Shown: positions 26,715 to 35,885 of the stretch, in pieces | How the letters are laid out: each line of letters starts with the position of its first letter | Numbering within the stretch: position 1 is the stretch's first letter | Origin: an uncultured Paracoccaceae bacterium | GTDB taxonomy: Bacteria > Pseudomonadota > Alphaproteobacteria > Rhodobacterales > Rhodobacteraceae | Assembly (NCBI GenBank): GCA_947498645.1 | Contig: CANMKS010000001.1 | Location: forward strand, 844,032 to 908,031 | Length of the DNA: 64,000 nt | Direction: 5' to 3' | Position numbers and translations under genes: made by a program | The notes under the pieces: generated by a model | The model's input: the letters and a program-made list of their open reading frames with translations, nothing else | Databases searched by the model: none | What the model was told of the DNA's origin: nothing

Positions 26715-27733
26715 GTCTCTGGTCCTTTGGGTTGGCGTGTCGTGCCGCGGACGATCAGTGGGCCGTCAAAGGCAACCTTGCGGGGGGCAACAACCCCTTC
26801 ATCAATTTGGGCGATCAGCATATCAACTGTCGCATCGACCATCCGATTGAGGGGTTGGCGCACAGTGGTCAGATCATAAGAGGGCCAAGCCGCAAGCGCG
26901 ACGTCGTCAAAACCAACGATTGCGACATCTTGAGGAATTTGTAACCCAAGCTCGTGACGCAGCGTATCCATGACTGCAAAAGCCATATGGTCGTTGCCGA
27001 CAAAAATCGCATCCGGTGGTGTAGGCGCATTCATCAGGTCGCGGGCCGCCTGTGCCGCGGTGTCACGATCATACATCCCGTCAATAATCATGAGGGGTTC
27101 CCGACCGTGAGCTGCGAGACCTTCAATAAAGCCCCGGCAGCGGTCGCGTCCGGTAGAGGACCCTTCCCACCCAGAGATATGCGCAATGTGTTTATGCCCG
27201 CAGCGCACAAGGAAATCCGCGACTTTGCGTCCACCGGCAAGGTTGTCCGACGTGACAGCATTAACGTCCGCGCCATCTTGGCCTCGATTGAACATCACAA
27301 CCGGGATACCAGCGGCATTGCAACGCACCGTCAGATCAGAGGTTACAGCAACCGATGCGGTGATGATCCCGTCAACCTGGAAATCGAGCAGGTCGCGCAT
27401 CACTTCTTCAACCTTCTCGGGGCTGTTTGTCGCTGTGAAAACAAGGACATGATAACCCTGTTCCTGCAATGCGTTCGAGAATCTCTCAAGCGCCTGTGGG
27501 TAGAATTGATTTTCCAGATAGGCCACGATCAACCCGATGATCCGGCTCTTGCCGGTGATCATCGCACGGGCAACGCGGTTGGGCCTGTAACCAAGCTCTT
27601 CCGCGGCTTTTCTTACCTTGGCAGTTGTCTTGGCACTGGCCGAAGCGCCCGGCGTAAAAACACGACTGACGGCCGACTGGCTGACGCCCGCCCGTTCGGC
27701 CACTTGCAGTGATGTGATGCGTGCATGCTCCAT
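26711..27733 (-). CDS. LacI-family transcriptional regulator
   Basis: 340-residue LacI/GalR repressor. The N-terminal helix-turn-helix is ITSLQVAERAGVSQSAVSRVF, followed by the hinge helix (GYRPNRVARAM) and a periplasmic-binding-protein-like effector domain (GLIVAYLENQFYPQ, AIFVGNDHMAFAVMD, VAIVGFDDV). I start it at 27733, where ATG overlaps the SDR stop (TGATG). It sits in the middle of the operon it probably controls, through the two 16-base operators at 31387 and 31510. Confidence 0.94.
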   Translation of the reverse strand: MEHARITSLQVAERAGVSQSAVSRVFTPGASASAKTTAKVRKAAEELGYRPNRVARAMITGKSRIIGLIVAYLENQFYPQALERFSNALQEQGYHVLVFTATNSPEKVEEVMRDLLDFQVDGIITASVAVTSDLTVRCNAAGIPVVMFNRGQDGADVNAVTSDNLAGGRKVADFLVRCGHKHIAHISGWEGSSTGRDRCRGFIEGLAAHGREPLMIIDGMYDRDTAAQAARDLMNAPTPPDAIFVGNDHMAFAVMDTLRHELGLQIPQDVAIVGFDDVALAAWPSYDLTTVRQPLNRMVDATVDMLIAQIDEGVVAPRKVAFDGPLIVRGTTRQPKGPET

Positions 27734-28500
27734 CAGTCGGCGGTCCAACCTCCGTCAATCAAAAGATGCGTGCCGGTCATCAGGGCCGCAGCATCCGAGG
27801 CGAGATAGACCACCGGCCCCATGATGTCGGTCACTTCGCCGATCCGGCCAAGTTTGATCTTTTCTTCCACCCATTTCGCCCGGTCGGGGTTCTTGAACGT
27901 CTGTTCTGTCAGGGCAGTACGGATGAAGGTCGGGCAAATCGTGTTGACCCGGATACCCAGCGGACCCCATTCGATGGCCATTGCTTTCGTGAAGCCCTCT
28001 ACCGCGTGTTTTGTGGCGCAATAAACCGCGCGGTCAATGCCGCCAACGTGGGCCATCTGGCTGGAGATATTGATCAGACTGCCGGGCTTGCCCGCAGCGA
28101 TTAATCCTTTGGCCACTGCCTGCGTGAGGAAATACGCACCTTTGATGTTGAGCGTGCTGACGGCGTCAAAGTCGGCCTCGGTTGTTTCGGTGGCTGGTGT
28201 GTGTTTGGCAAGACCTGCGGAATTCACCAGAATGTCGTAGGGGCCGTTTTCGGCGACCTGCATCTGCGTCCGTGGTATGTCAGAAACATCCATCTGATAC
28301 GCGGTTGCGGTCAGGCCGGCCGCTGTCATCTGGCCAACAGCCTGATCCAATTTGTCAGTTGACCGCGCCGTGAGCGTAACCTCTGCCCCTGCCTGACCCA
28401 AGGCGGCGGCACAGGCCAGACCAATACCGGACGAGGCCCCCGCGACGAGCGCGCGCTTGCCGGTGAGGTCAAAGGACGGGGTTTGCGGAAGACTCATCAT
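27733..28500 (-). CDS. Short-chain dehydrogenase/reductase
   Basis: 255-residue classical SDR. The cofactor motif is LVAGASSGIGLACAAALG and the NSAG strand is present (ILVNSAGLA). The catalytic triad is Ser in LINISSQMAHVGG with YCATK. The C-terminus ending GTHLLIDGGWTAD is typical. It should oxidise or reduce a hydroxyl or keto group with NAD(P). Two adjacent ATG codons at the start follow a GGGAA site. It is coupled to lacI by a 1-base overlap. Confidence 0.93.
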   Translation of the reverse strand: MMSLPQTPSFDLTGKRALVAGASSGIGLACAAALGQAGAEVTLTARSTDKLDQAVGQMTAAGLTATAYQMDVSDIPRTQMQVAENGPYDILVNSAGLAKHTPATETTEADFDAVSTLNIKGAYFLTQAVAKGLIAAGKPGSLINISSQMAHVGGIDRAVYCATKHAVEGFTKAMAIEWGPLGIRVNTICPTFIRTALTEQTFKNPDRAKWVEEKIKLGRIGEVTDIMGPVVYLASDAAALMTGTHLLIDGGWTAD

Positions 28501-28520
28501 GTGTTCCCGGACATCAGTCG

Positions 28521-29834
28521 CTACTCTGCCGCAGTGCCGTAAGCCACGTTTCTTCCACCATAGCGGCGAACGCGGAGATTACACTGTTCTGCATGACCCA
28601 CAAAGCCTTCGAGCATGCACAGCCGTGAACCATATGCCCCCATTTCAGCGGCGGCCTTGTCTGTATCAATACGCTGATAGCTATGGGTTTTCAGGAACTT
28701 GCCGACCCACAATCCACCCGTGTAGCGCCCCGCCTTTTTGGTGGGCAGCGTGTGATTGGTGCCGATAACCTTGTCGCCGTTGGCCACATTGGTGCGCGGC
28801 CCAAGAAAGAGCGCGCCATAACAGGTCATGTTGTCAAGGAACCACGTGTCACGGTCAGTCATGACCTGCACGTGTTCGCTGGCGATGTCGTCAGCCACCT
28901 TCAGCATTTCATCATAGGTGTCGCAGACGATCACTTCGCCGTAATCGTCCCAAGAGGCGCGGGCAGTTTCGGCGGTCGGCAGGATTTGCAGCAAACGATC
29001 AATCTCGGCCATCGTCGCGCGGGCGAGCTTCTCGGAATTCGTCAGCAGAACGGCCGGGGAGTTATAGCCATGTTCGGCCTGGCCCAGCAAGTCGGTTGCG
29101 CAGAGTTCGGCATCGGCGGCGGTTTCATCGGCGATCACCATCGTTTCGGTCGGTCCCGCGAACAGGTCGATACCGACCCGCCCGAACAGCTGCCGCTTGG
29201 CCTCTGCGACAAACGCGTTGCCGGGGCCGACAATCATGTGCACAGGCGCGATACTTTCAGTGCCCAGCGCCATGGAGCCCACGGCCTGCATGCCGCCCAT
29301 GACGTAGATTTCATGCGCGCCGCCCATGTGCATGGCCGCAACGATGGCCGGATGCGGTTCCCCGTTTTGCGGAGGAGCAGAAGCGATGATGCGGGGCACC
29401 TTGGCAACCGAAGCTGTCAGCACCGACATGTGGGCCGAGGCCACCATCGGGAACTTGCCGCCCGGCACATAGCAACCGACCGATTGGACAGGGATGTTGC
29501 GGTGGCCCAGAAAGACGCCCGGTTCGGTTTCAATCTCGATATCCGTCATCGAGGCACGCTGCGCTTCGGCAAAGCGACGAATTTGTTTTTGCGCGTATCG
29601 GATGTCGTCCATGTCGCGGGCGCTGACCTTGGACATGGCCGCGTCGATTTCGGATTGGCTCAGGCGGAAACTTTCGGGCGTGTAGTTGTCGAATTTTGCT
29701 GACAACTCCCGGACAGCCACGTCACCGCGCGCTTCAATATCTGACAGCGTATCTTCTACGATTTTGCGGACCTTGGCGTCATCTTCCTGACGCTCGGCCT
29801 CGGGCTTGCCATGTTTGAGGTATTTGATCGCCAT
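28521..29834 (-). CDS. Histidinol dehydrogenase-like NAD-dependent dehydrogenase
   Basis: 437-residue HisD-family enzyme. It has the zinc Gln and His in [13 protein letters not shown], the GYVPGGK-like segment ([12 protein letters not shown]), and the [15 protein letters not shown] block. The family oxidises alcohols to acids in two NAD-dependent steps. It resembles the sulfopropanediol dehydrogenase (HpsN) branch more than the histidine-biosynthetic enzyme; this is a judgement from memory of the family. No other DHPS genes (a TRAP importer, sulfolyase) are visible, so the substrate is open. The ATG at 29834 follows GGAGTAAGCATC, five bases after the SnoaL-like stop. Confidence 0.85.
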   Translation of the reverse strand: MAIKYLKHGKPEAERQEDDAKVRKIVEDTLSDIEARGDVAVRELSAKFDNYTPESFRLSQSEIDAAMSKVSARDMDDIRYAQKQIRRFAEAQRASMTDIEIETEPGVFLGHRNIPVQSVGCYVPGGKFPMVASAHMSVLTASVAKVPRIIASAPPQNGEPHPAIVAAMHMGGAHEIYVMGGMQAVGSMALGTESIAPVHMIVGPGNAFVAEAKRQLFGRVGIDLFAGPTETMVIADETAADAELCATDLLGQAEHGYNSPAVLLTNSEKLARATMAEIDRLLQILPTAETARASWDDYGEVIVCDTYDEMLKVADDIASEHVQVMTDRDTWFLDNMTCYGALFLGPRTNVANGDKVIGTNHTLPTKKAGRYTGGLWVGKFLKTHSYQRIDTDKAAAEMGAYGSRLCMLEGFVGHAEQCNLRVRRYGGRNVAYGTAAE

Positions 29835-29839
29835 GATGC

Positions 29840-30325
29840 TTACTCCGGCTTTGGCGGCTCGACGGTGCCGTTGTCATAGTTTTCCCAGCCTTTGCCATCG
29901 AAGACGTCAAGACCAAGCTGGAACAGAACATGTGCCAAATCGACAGAAACAGGGTTGTCTGCGATGCGCCCGTCTTCGATGCGCCAGAAGTCCATATAGG
30001 GTATTTTTACCCGCTTGTTGGTCGCAGGGATGCCCATAAATGTGCCAGAATGCAGCGCGTCGATGTGGCCAAAGCAAGAGGCCCATTCGCCGTCTGCCAT
30101 AAAATGTTCCGTCTCATATTTCCGATCAGTAAAGGCTGCACGCAGCGGAAACTGCCAGTTGCGCTGGAATTCCGCGATGCCCCTTTTCGTGCCCGAACCC
30201 TGATTGCCGCGCCAGACAAAGTCCTCGGTGAAATACTTTGTCATGTCCATTTCATTGGCGGCAAGGCCAGCCTCCATCGCTTTGACAGCGGCGAGGGATG
30301 CGGCAGACTTTTTGTCATAAGGCAT
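29840..30325 (-). CDS. Single-domain SnoaL/NTF2-like protein
   Basis: 161-residue single SnoaL-like domain. It has an N-terminal helix ([21 protein letters not shown]), [18 protein letters not shown], and a C-terminal [19 protein letters not shown] strand pair typical of the NTF2 fold. It is half the length of the two other SnoaL-like proteins of the locus. It lies immediately downstream of the ATPase gene (TAATG overlap) and upstream of the HisD-like dehydrogenase. Possibly an isomerase or hydratase. Confidence 0.78.
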   Translation of the reverse strand: MPYDKKSAASLAAVKAMEAGLAANEMDMTKYFTEDFVWRGNQGSGTKRGIAEFQRNWQFPLRAAFTDRKYETEHFMADGEWASCFGHIDALHSGTFMGIPATNKRVKIPYMDFWRIEDGRIADNPVSVDLAHVLFQLGLDVFDGKGWENYDNGTVEPPKPE

Positions 30326-31371
30326 TAGAGGCGTTCACCTGTTTGAGCGTCAAAAAGATGGCAGATATCGGCGGGAATATGCGCGTGAACGGCGTCGCCA
30401 ATCTCTGTCCGATATTCCTTTCCGGATTTGACCGACACGATTGTCCCGCCCGCGCGCATTGTGACCATTGTCGCCTCGCCCAGCAGCTCAAGGGAATAGA
30501 CCTGCGAATTCGCCTGCGCCGGGCCATCAGCTACGCTTGCATCCTCGGCCCGAAAACCAAGTGTTACCTTCCCGGAATGCTTGGTTGGCAAGCCCGAAAT
30601 GCTGATCTTGTCGGCGGTGAACTGTCCGTTCTCAAGCGTGCCATCCACAAGGTTCATCGCAGGCGAGCCGATGAAACCTGCCACGAATGTATTTGCCGGA
30701 CGGTCATAGATTTCGGTCGGCGTGCCAACCTGCTGCACGATTCCCTTGGACATCACGACCACGCGGTCGGCCAGCGTCATCGCCTCGATTTGGTCATGTG
30801 TCACGTAGATGGTGGTGGTCTTGAGTTCGTGGCTCAGGTTCTTGATCTGCGCGCGGGTCGAGACGCGCAATTTGGCATCCAGGTTCGACAGCGGCTCATC
30901 CATCAGGAACACATTGGGTTCACGCACCACCGCCCGCGCCAATGCGACGCGCTGCCGCTGGCCGCCTGACAGCTCTGCCGGTTTGCGGTGCAGGAATTCA
31001 TCGAGCTCGACCATGGCAGAGGCGCGCTTGACGCGCGCGTCATGCTCGCTCGTCGGAATGCCGCGCACTTTTAACGGAAAGCGGATGTTGTCGTAGACGT
31101 TCATGTTTGGATAAAGCGCGTAGGACTGGAACACCATCGCAACGTCGCGGTCTTTGGGGTCAAGGTCGTTGATCCGCTTGCCATCAACCAAAATATCGCC
31201 GCTGGACGCATCCTCCAGACCTGCGATCATGCGCATGGTTGTTGTCTTGCCGCAGCCAGACGGCCCCAACAGCACAAGGAACTCCTGATCGGCGATCGTC
31301 AGGTCAAATTCCTTCACGCCAACAAAGCTACCCCAGCGTTTGGATACTTTGCGAAGCTGAATTTCGGCCAT
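30325..31371 (-). CDS. ABC transporter ATP-binding protein (UgpC/MalK type)
   Basis: 348-residue ATPase with Walker A GPSGCGKTT, LSGGQRQRVALARA signature, FLMDEPLSNLD Walker B, THD H-loop and a C-terminal TOBE domain. The start at 31371 (MAEIQLRKVS) follows GGGGAGTCGGTC; the longer frame upstream runs through the operator and is not coding. It is the first gene of the leftward ten-gene operon. Its partners are the binding protein and permeases on the opposite strand (31638-34888). Confidence 0.95.
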   Translation of the reverse strand: MAEIQLRKVSKRWGSFVGVKEFDLTIADQEFLVLLGPSGCGKTTTMRMIAGLEDASSGDILVDGKRINDLDPKDRDVAMVFQSYALYPNMNVYDNIRFPLKVRGIPTSEHDARVKRASAMVELDEFLHRKPAELSGGQRQRVALARAVVREPNVFLMDEPLSNLDAKLRVSTRAQIKNLSHELKTTTIYVTHDQIEAMTLADRVVVMSKGIVQQVGTPTEIYDRPANTFVAGFIGSPAMNLVDGTLENGQFTADKISISGLPTKHSGKVTLGFRAEDASVADGPAQANSQVYSLELLGEATMVTMRAGGTIVSVKSGKEYRTEIGDAVHAHIPADICHLFDAQTGERL

Positions 31372-31386
31372 GACCGACTCCCCGAA

Positions 31387-31402
31387 TTGCATACGATTGC
31401 AA
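31387..31402. promoter_or_regulatory. LacI-type operator 1
   Basis: TTGCATACGATTGCAA has TTGCA/TGCAA half-sites around a central ACGA. It lies 15 bases upstream of the ATPase start, where a bound repressor would block leftward transcription. It matches operator 2 at all half-site positions. Confidence 0.8.
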
Positions 31403-31509
31403 AACACTGGCGTGAATTCATTTTCATGGCAAGCCCCTATTTTCATGGAAGCTCGCTGCAACGCAGCAAAAGAAAAAACCTTGCCAAACGACCCTATCAG
31501 CGGATTAAC

Positions 31510-31525
31510 TTGCAAACGTATGCAA
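31510..31525. promoter_or_regulatory. LacI-type operator 2
   Basis: TTGCAAACGTATGCAA has TTGCA/TGCAA half-sites with the central ACGT common in LacI-family sites. It lies 112 bases upstream of the binding-protein start and 123 bases, centre to centre, from operator 1, a spacing compatible with repression looping. Confidence 0.82.
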
Positions 31526-31637
31526 AGCGGTTGCGATTCGCGCGCCCCTGTCGTCATACGACTGAGCGGTCAGGTAGCTGCTAAAAAAAGGCGCCGGACA
31601 ACTGGCTCGAACGCAAAAAACTGGGAGGTTCTTTCGA

Positions 31638-32885
31638 ATGAACATGTTAAAAACTGCACTGCTGGGCACAGCAATTGCGGCTGTGGCAGGCACGACCGCG
31701 ATGGCCGGCGGCCACGGGTGCGCGATAGATTCTGGGCGGATCAGCATTATCGGCAATGAGTTCCCAGCGATTCAATCTGTCGCTGCTCTGGCGCTTGAGT
31801 GCGCCGCCGGTGCCGAGACCGCATCCAACCTTACGGCCGATCACCAGACACTTAATGTTGCGGGTATGACGGGAAATCCCGCCGAATACACGTCTGCTAT
31901 CGTTGCCAACTCTTCCATCGTCGCTCTGATCAATGAAGACGTCATCCAACCGCTCGACGCCTTGGTCGCGGAATACGGCGCTGATATTCCACCACAGCAG
32001 TTGATTACTGTTGATGGCAAGATCATGGCTGTCGCATTCATGGCAAATGCCCAGCACCTTGTGTACCGCAAGGACGTGCTTGAACAAGCTGGCCTTGACG
32101 TTCCGACATCCTATGAAGAAGTCCTTGCCGCAGCTGAGAAAATTCGCGCTGACGGGATCATGGAGAACCCGGTTGGCGGCGCTTATGCCGCAGGTTGGAA
32201 CCTCGCCCAGGAATTCACCAATATGTATATCGGCACCGGTGGCCAGTTCTTTGAACCGGGTACGGCCAATGTCACCATCAACAACGCACAAGGTGTTCAA
32301 GCGCTGGAAATGATGAAGGCGCTTACCGAATACATGAACCCCGACTATTTGACACATGACAGCAATGCCACATCTGCGGAATGGGAAGCAGGCAACGTGG
32401 CACTGATGAACATGTGGGGCAGCCGTACCGGTGTTCTGATGGACGCTGAAGGTTCCGCGCCTGAGGTCTATGAAAACACTGTCGTGGGTGGACCGCTGAC
32501 CGTTGGTGACAGCGGCACTCCGGCCACAACTTTGTGGTGGGACGGCTGGACTGTTGCCAAGAACATTAGCGACGAAGACGCCGCCACAACGTTCCAGGCA
32601 CTGGCTCACGCCACATCACCTGCACTGCTGAATGACGAAACGATGTCGCAAGCGGTCTGGCTGATGGATGGTTTTGAAGCCCAGCCAGTCAACGAAGGCG
32701 TTCTGGCTTCGGTCGCAGCGGGATCGACACCTTATCCGATGGTGCCGTTCCAAGGCCTGCTACACTCAGCTTTGGGTGACAACATTGCCGACTTCTTGCA
32801 AGGCGCCGAAAGCGCCGAGCAAACGCTGGCCGATATCGAAGCGGCCTATACCGCAGCTGCAACGGAACAGGGTTTCCTGCAGTGA
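31638..32885 (+). CDS. Extracellular solute-binding protein of ABC importer
   Basis: 415-residue periplasmic binding protein with signal peptide ending GTTAMAGG. Family features include VAGMTGNPAEYTSAIVANSS, HLVYRKDVLEQAGLDVPTSYEE and the late LWWDGWTVAKN. GGGAGG precedes the ATG. It is the first gene of the rightward arm, opposite the ATPase. It belongs to the CUT1-like clade, but many members of this clade bind non-sugar ligands; the ligand is unknown. Confidence 0.92.
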   Translation: MNMLKTALLGTAIAAVAGTTAMAGGHGCAIDSGRISIIGNEFPAIQSVAALALECAAGAETASNLTADHQTLNVAGMTGNPAEYTSAIVANSSIVALINEDVIQPLDALVAEYGADIPPQQLITVDGKIMAVAFMANAQHLVYRKDVLEQAGLDVPTSYEEVLAAAEKIRADGIMENPVGGAYAAGWNLAQEFTNMYIGTGGQFFEPGTANVTINNAQGVQALEMMKALTEYMNPDYLTHDSNATSAEWEAGNVALMNMWGSRTGVLMDAEGSAPEVYENTVVGGPLTVGDSGTPATTLWWDGWTVAKNISDEDAATTFQALAHATSPALLNDETMSQAVWLMDGFEAQPVNEGVLASVAAGSTPYPMVPFQGLLHSALGDNIADFLQGAESAEQTLADIEAAYTAAATEQGFLQ

Positions 32886-32894
32886 GCTAAAAGT

Positions 32895-32927
32895 TTCGTG
32901 CGGGGAAGTGCTTTTGCCCCGCACGAA
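32895..32927 (+). promoter_or_regulatory. Stem-loop after binding-protein gene
   Basis: TTCGTGCGGGG and CCCCGCACGAA form an 11-base perfect stem around an 11-base loop, 10 bases after the binding-protein stop and before the permease gene. There is no T-run after it, so it is more likely a transcript stabiliser or partial attenuator than a full terminator. Confidence 0.75.
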
Positions 32928-32974
32928 CTAATCCCATCCAATGAACAATTTGAAAGCTAGAGGGCGCACTTGCG

Positions 32975-34000
32975 ATGAAACATAAGTCCTTCTTTTGGTT
33001 CGTCTTGCCGTCGGTTATCTTGATGCTCTTGTTCATTGCGTTGCCCATCGTGTCGGTCGTTACGCAATCGCTTCACACGCAGCACGAACAGGTCATCATT
33101 ACCGTCGAAAACTGCGGCCCGTTTGGCTGCACCCAGGCGCAGTCTGTTGACCAGGAAGCAACGCAGGCTCTGCGCGATGCAGAACCTTTGGGCAGATTTG
33201 CAGGCTTGGAAGTATATAAGGATCGGAACCACCTCGCGGTATCGGACGTGGCCAGCGCGTGGCAGAACAGCAATAGTTACCGCGAGTTCTGGAATACCCT
33301 TATGAACTTGCCGTTCTACCTCGCATTGGCTTTCACACTGACATACACGGCGATCGTCACCCCCATGACGATCATTTTGGGCTTTGTCGTTGCGATTGCC
33401 ATCAACTCTGTCGCCCGGTCCATGCGGGGGCCCACGATCTTTTTCTCACTCCTGCCGATGATTGTGACCCCGCTTGTTGGCGCGCTGATCCTCTTTTGGA
33501 TGGTAGACGCCCGAGGGATACTCGGCACAGCACTTCAATGGCTCGCAGATGATCCGTCGCTTTCAGTGAAAGCCTCGACCCCGCTTATGTGGATTATGCT
33601 GATGGTCTACGGCACGTGGAGTTCAATCCCATTCGCCTTCATTGTCTACTACGCGGGTCTGCAAACGGTAAACCAAGACACGCTGGAGGCCGCCATGATC
33701 GACGGGGCCAGCCGGTGGGAGCGGATCAGATACGTCATCATTCCGCATTTGGCGCCGCTGACCACCTTTATTGCGCTGATCCAGTTGATGGATAACTTCA
33801 GGGTGTTTGAACCTATCATTTCCTTCCAGGCGCAGGCCCACGCGCGATCGCTTTCTATCGCGATCTTCACTGATCTTGGGGGCGAAACGCGCCTGTTGTC
33901 ATCCGCAGCGGCTACATCTGTCCTAACTATCGTCTTTGTCGCCATCTTGTTGTCGCCTGTCCTAGTGCGGACATGGCGCGACTTCGGCACGAAAAACTAA
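32975..34000 (+). CDS. ABC permease, MalF type, with periplasmic insertion
   Basis: 341-residue permease. After the first helix there is an extra periplasmic stretch of about 75 residues containing NCGPFGCTQ (two Cys), then five further helices. The EAA loop is LEAAMIDGASRWERIRYVIIP. The insertion recalls the extended loop of MalF-like proteins that touches the binding protein. It pairs with the next permease. Confidence 0.92.
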   Translation: MKHKSFFWFVLPSVILMLLFIALPIVSVVTQSLHTQHEQVIITVENCGPFGCTQAQSVDQEATQALRDAEPLGRFAGLEVYKDRNHLAVSDVASAWQNSNSYREFWNTLMNLPFYLALAFTLTYTAIVTPMTIILGFVVAIAINSVARSMRGPTIFFSLLPMIVTPLVGALILFWMVDARGILGTALQWLADDPSLSVKASTPLMWIMLMVYGTWSSIPFAFIVYYAGLQTVNQDTLEAAMIDGASRWERIRYVIIPHLAPLTTFIALIQLMDNFRVFEPIISFQAQAHARSLSIAIFTDLGGETRLLSSAAATSVLTIVFVAILLSPVLVRTWRDFGTKN

Positions 34001-34009
34001 GGGAACGCC

Positions 34010-34888
34010 ATGTCTGTTGCCACCCGTCGCCCACTCACCGTCAAGTTTGTTGCAACCAGCTTTCTGATGCTCTGGCTGATTGTGGCCGCATTTCCATTTT
34101 TGTGGACGCTTTGGGGATCCTTCAAGGTTGAGGGTGATTTCTTTTCCAAGGCAGATTGGGCCAATTCACTTTTCGGGACGTTGACGCAATCTGAAACTGG
34201 CGGTTCCTTTACCGGCGCGGGGTACTTTGGGGCCTGGATTCAGGAAGAGTTCTGGCGGGCAGCGCTGAATACCGCGATTGTCTGCCTCTGCGTCGTCACG
34301 ATCTCTTTGACCTGCGGCACGCTGGCGGCCTACGCGCTGTCACGCTCGCCGTACCGATATGCTTTCTGGCTTCTCTTGTTTGCTTTGATCTTCCGCGCGA
34401 CGCCACCAATCATTCTGGTGTCTGGGTATCTGCTCCCATTCTTTGAGTGGAACCTTTGGGGGCATCTGAGCACCACGATCATCGTGCTTGTGGCGATCAA
34501 TCAGCCGTTCACGCTGTGGATGCTGCATTCCTTTTTCAAAAACATCCCCAAAGACCTCGACGAATCCGCGATGGTTGACGGCTGCACAAGATTTCAGGCG
34601 TTCCGTCATGTGATTATCCCTGTCATGTGGCCAGGCGTTATCACCACCGGTCTGTTCAGCTTCTTGCTTGCCTATAACGACTTTGCAGTCACTTCGATGC
34701 TGCTTAGCAAGGAAAACCAAACGATGGTGCCAAAGCTCGCGTCGTTCCTCGGCACGACCCAGACAAAGGGCAACGTGATGTTTGCAGTGGCCGCCGTGGT
34801 TTCCATCACAGCACCACTTTTTGTGATGATCCTGTTCTTCCAACGCCAGATCGTCTCGGGTCTGACCGCTGGTGCTGTCAAAGGATAA
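34010..34888 (+). CDS. ABC permease, MalG type
   Basis: 292-residue permease with six predicted helices and an EAA loop LDESAMVDGCTRFQAFRHVI. AAGGGAA precedes the ATG. It starts 9 bases after the upstream permease and is followed at once by a SnoaL-like gene. Confidence 0.93.
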   Translation: MSVATRRPLTVKFVATSFLMLWLIVAAFPFLWTLWGSFKVEGDFFSKADWANSLFGTLTQSETGGSFTGAGYFGAWIQEEFWRAALNTAIVCLCVVTISLTCGTLAAYALSRSPYRYAFWLLLFALIFRATPPIILVSGYLLPFFEWNLWGHLSTTIIVLVAINQPFTLWMLHSFFKNIPKDLDESAMVDGCTRFQAFRHVIIPVMWPGVITTGLFSFLLAYNDFAVTSMLLSKENQTMVPKLASFLGTTQTKGNVMFAVAAVVSITAPLFVMILFFQRQIVSGLTAGAVKG

Positions 34889-34892
34889 TATC

Positions 34893-35885
34893 GTGGGGAC
34901 ACTTCAAGACGCCAAGCGGGTTGCGCGCGCCCATCATGCAGCGATCAAGGATGCCGGCCCTGACGACATTGCTGCGGCGCTGGCCAAGAACACCGCCGAA
35001 AACTGGCATTGGCGCGGTGTGCATCCGTTTCATGAGCAACATGGTGCCACAGCGGTCGCAGAGGCGTTTTACAAACCGTTCTTGCAGGCTTTCACCCGCG
35101 TTCAACGGCGCGAAGATATATTCATTGCTGGGCTAAACGATTGCGACAACCAGTCGAGCACATGGGTCGGCTCCATGGGTCACCTGATGGGTCTTTTCGA
35201 TGCGCCGTTTCTTGGGATCATGCCAACGTCCCGTATAACGATGCTGCGCTATGCGACCTTTCACCGTGTTGAAGGCAGCAAAATTGTCGAGACGGCATTG
35301 TTCGTGGACCTATTGCACCTGATGATGCAAGCCGGGCAGTACCCCCTGCCGCCACAAACGGCGGCACACCTCGTCCAGCCAGGGCCAATGACGCACGACG
35401 GATTGCTTTATCATGATGCTGACGTCGCCGAGGGCACCAAGACGCTTTCCCTTATCAATCGCATGATCAGCGATATTAACGGCCATGAGAAATATAAGAC
35501 CCGGCAGGAAGAGCTTGCTCAGTGCTGGCACGACGACATGATTTGGTGGGGTCCTGCGGGCATCGGGGCGACCTACACGATCGACCGCTATATCGACCAG
35601 CACCAATCGCCCTTCCGCACCAACCTCAAGGATCGCATTTACAATGGGCATATCTGCCGCATTGCAGAAGGCGATTTCGGCGGTTTCTTTGGATGGGCAA
35701 ACCTGACCGTGACCAATGCAGGCGGTTACATGGGCCTACCCGCTGGCCAGCCCGCTGACATGAGAGTGGTGGATATATATCGCAGGGACGGCGACAAGCT
35801 TGCCGAAAACTGGGTATTCATCGACATGCTTCATTGGCTTAATCAGCAAGGCCTGGACGTTCTGGCGCGGTCGAAAGCCATTTGA
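34893..35885 (+). CDS. Tandem SnoaL/NTF2-like protein, third of the locus
   Basis: 330-residue protein with two SnoaL-like halves. The first is around ENWHWRGVHPFHEQHG to VDLLHLMMQAG. The second is around MIWWGPAGIGATYTIDRYI to VFIDMLHWLNQQGLDVL; both halves end with a (V/F)xDxLHxxxQ motif. I start it at GTG 34893, preceded by AAAGGATAATATC; an in-frame GTG at 34872 would overlap the permease. It is the last gene of the rightward arm. Its fold and position next to transport genes suggest processing of the imported compound. Confidence 0.78.
   Translation: MGTLQDAKRVARAHHAAIKDAGPDDIAAALAKNTAENWHWRGVHPFHEQHGATAVAEAFYKPFLQAFTRVQRREDIFIAGLNDCDNQSSTWVGSMGHLMGLFDAPFLGIMPTSRITMLRYATFHRVEGSKIVETALFVDLLHLMMQAGQYPLPPQTAAHLVQPGPMTHDGLLYHDADVAEGTKTLSLINRMISDINGHEKYKTRQEELAQCWHDDMIWWGPAGIGATYTIDRYIDQHQSPFRTNLKDRIYNGHICRIAEGDFGGFFGWANLTVTNAGGYMGLPAGQPADMRVVDIYRRDGDKLAENWVFIDMLHWLNQQGLDVLARSKAI

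Noticed and set aside
28521-35885. Assignment as a dihydroxypropanesulfonate (hps) locus because of the HisD-like dehydrogenase
   Set aside because: No sulfolyase or TRAP importer is present, and the SnoaL, cupin and RraA-like genes do not fit that pathway; substrate left open.
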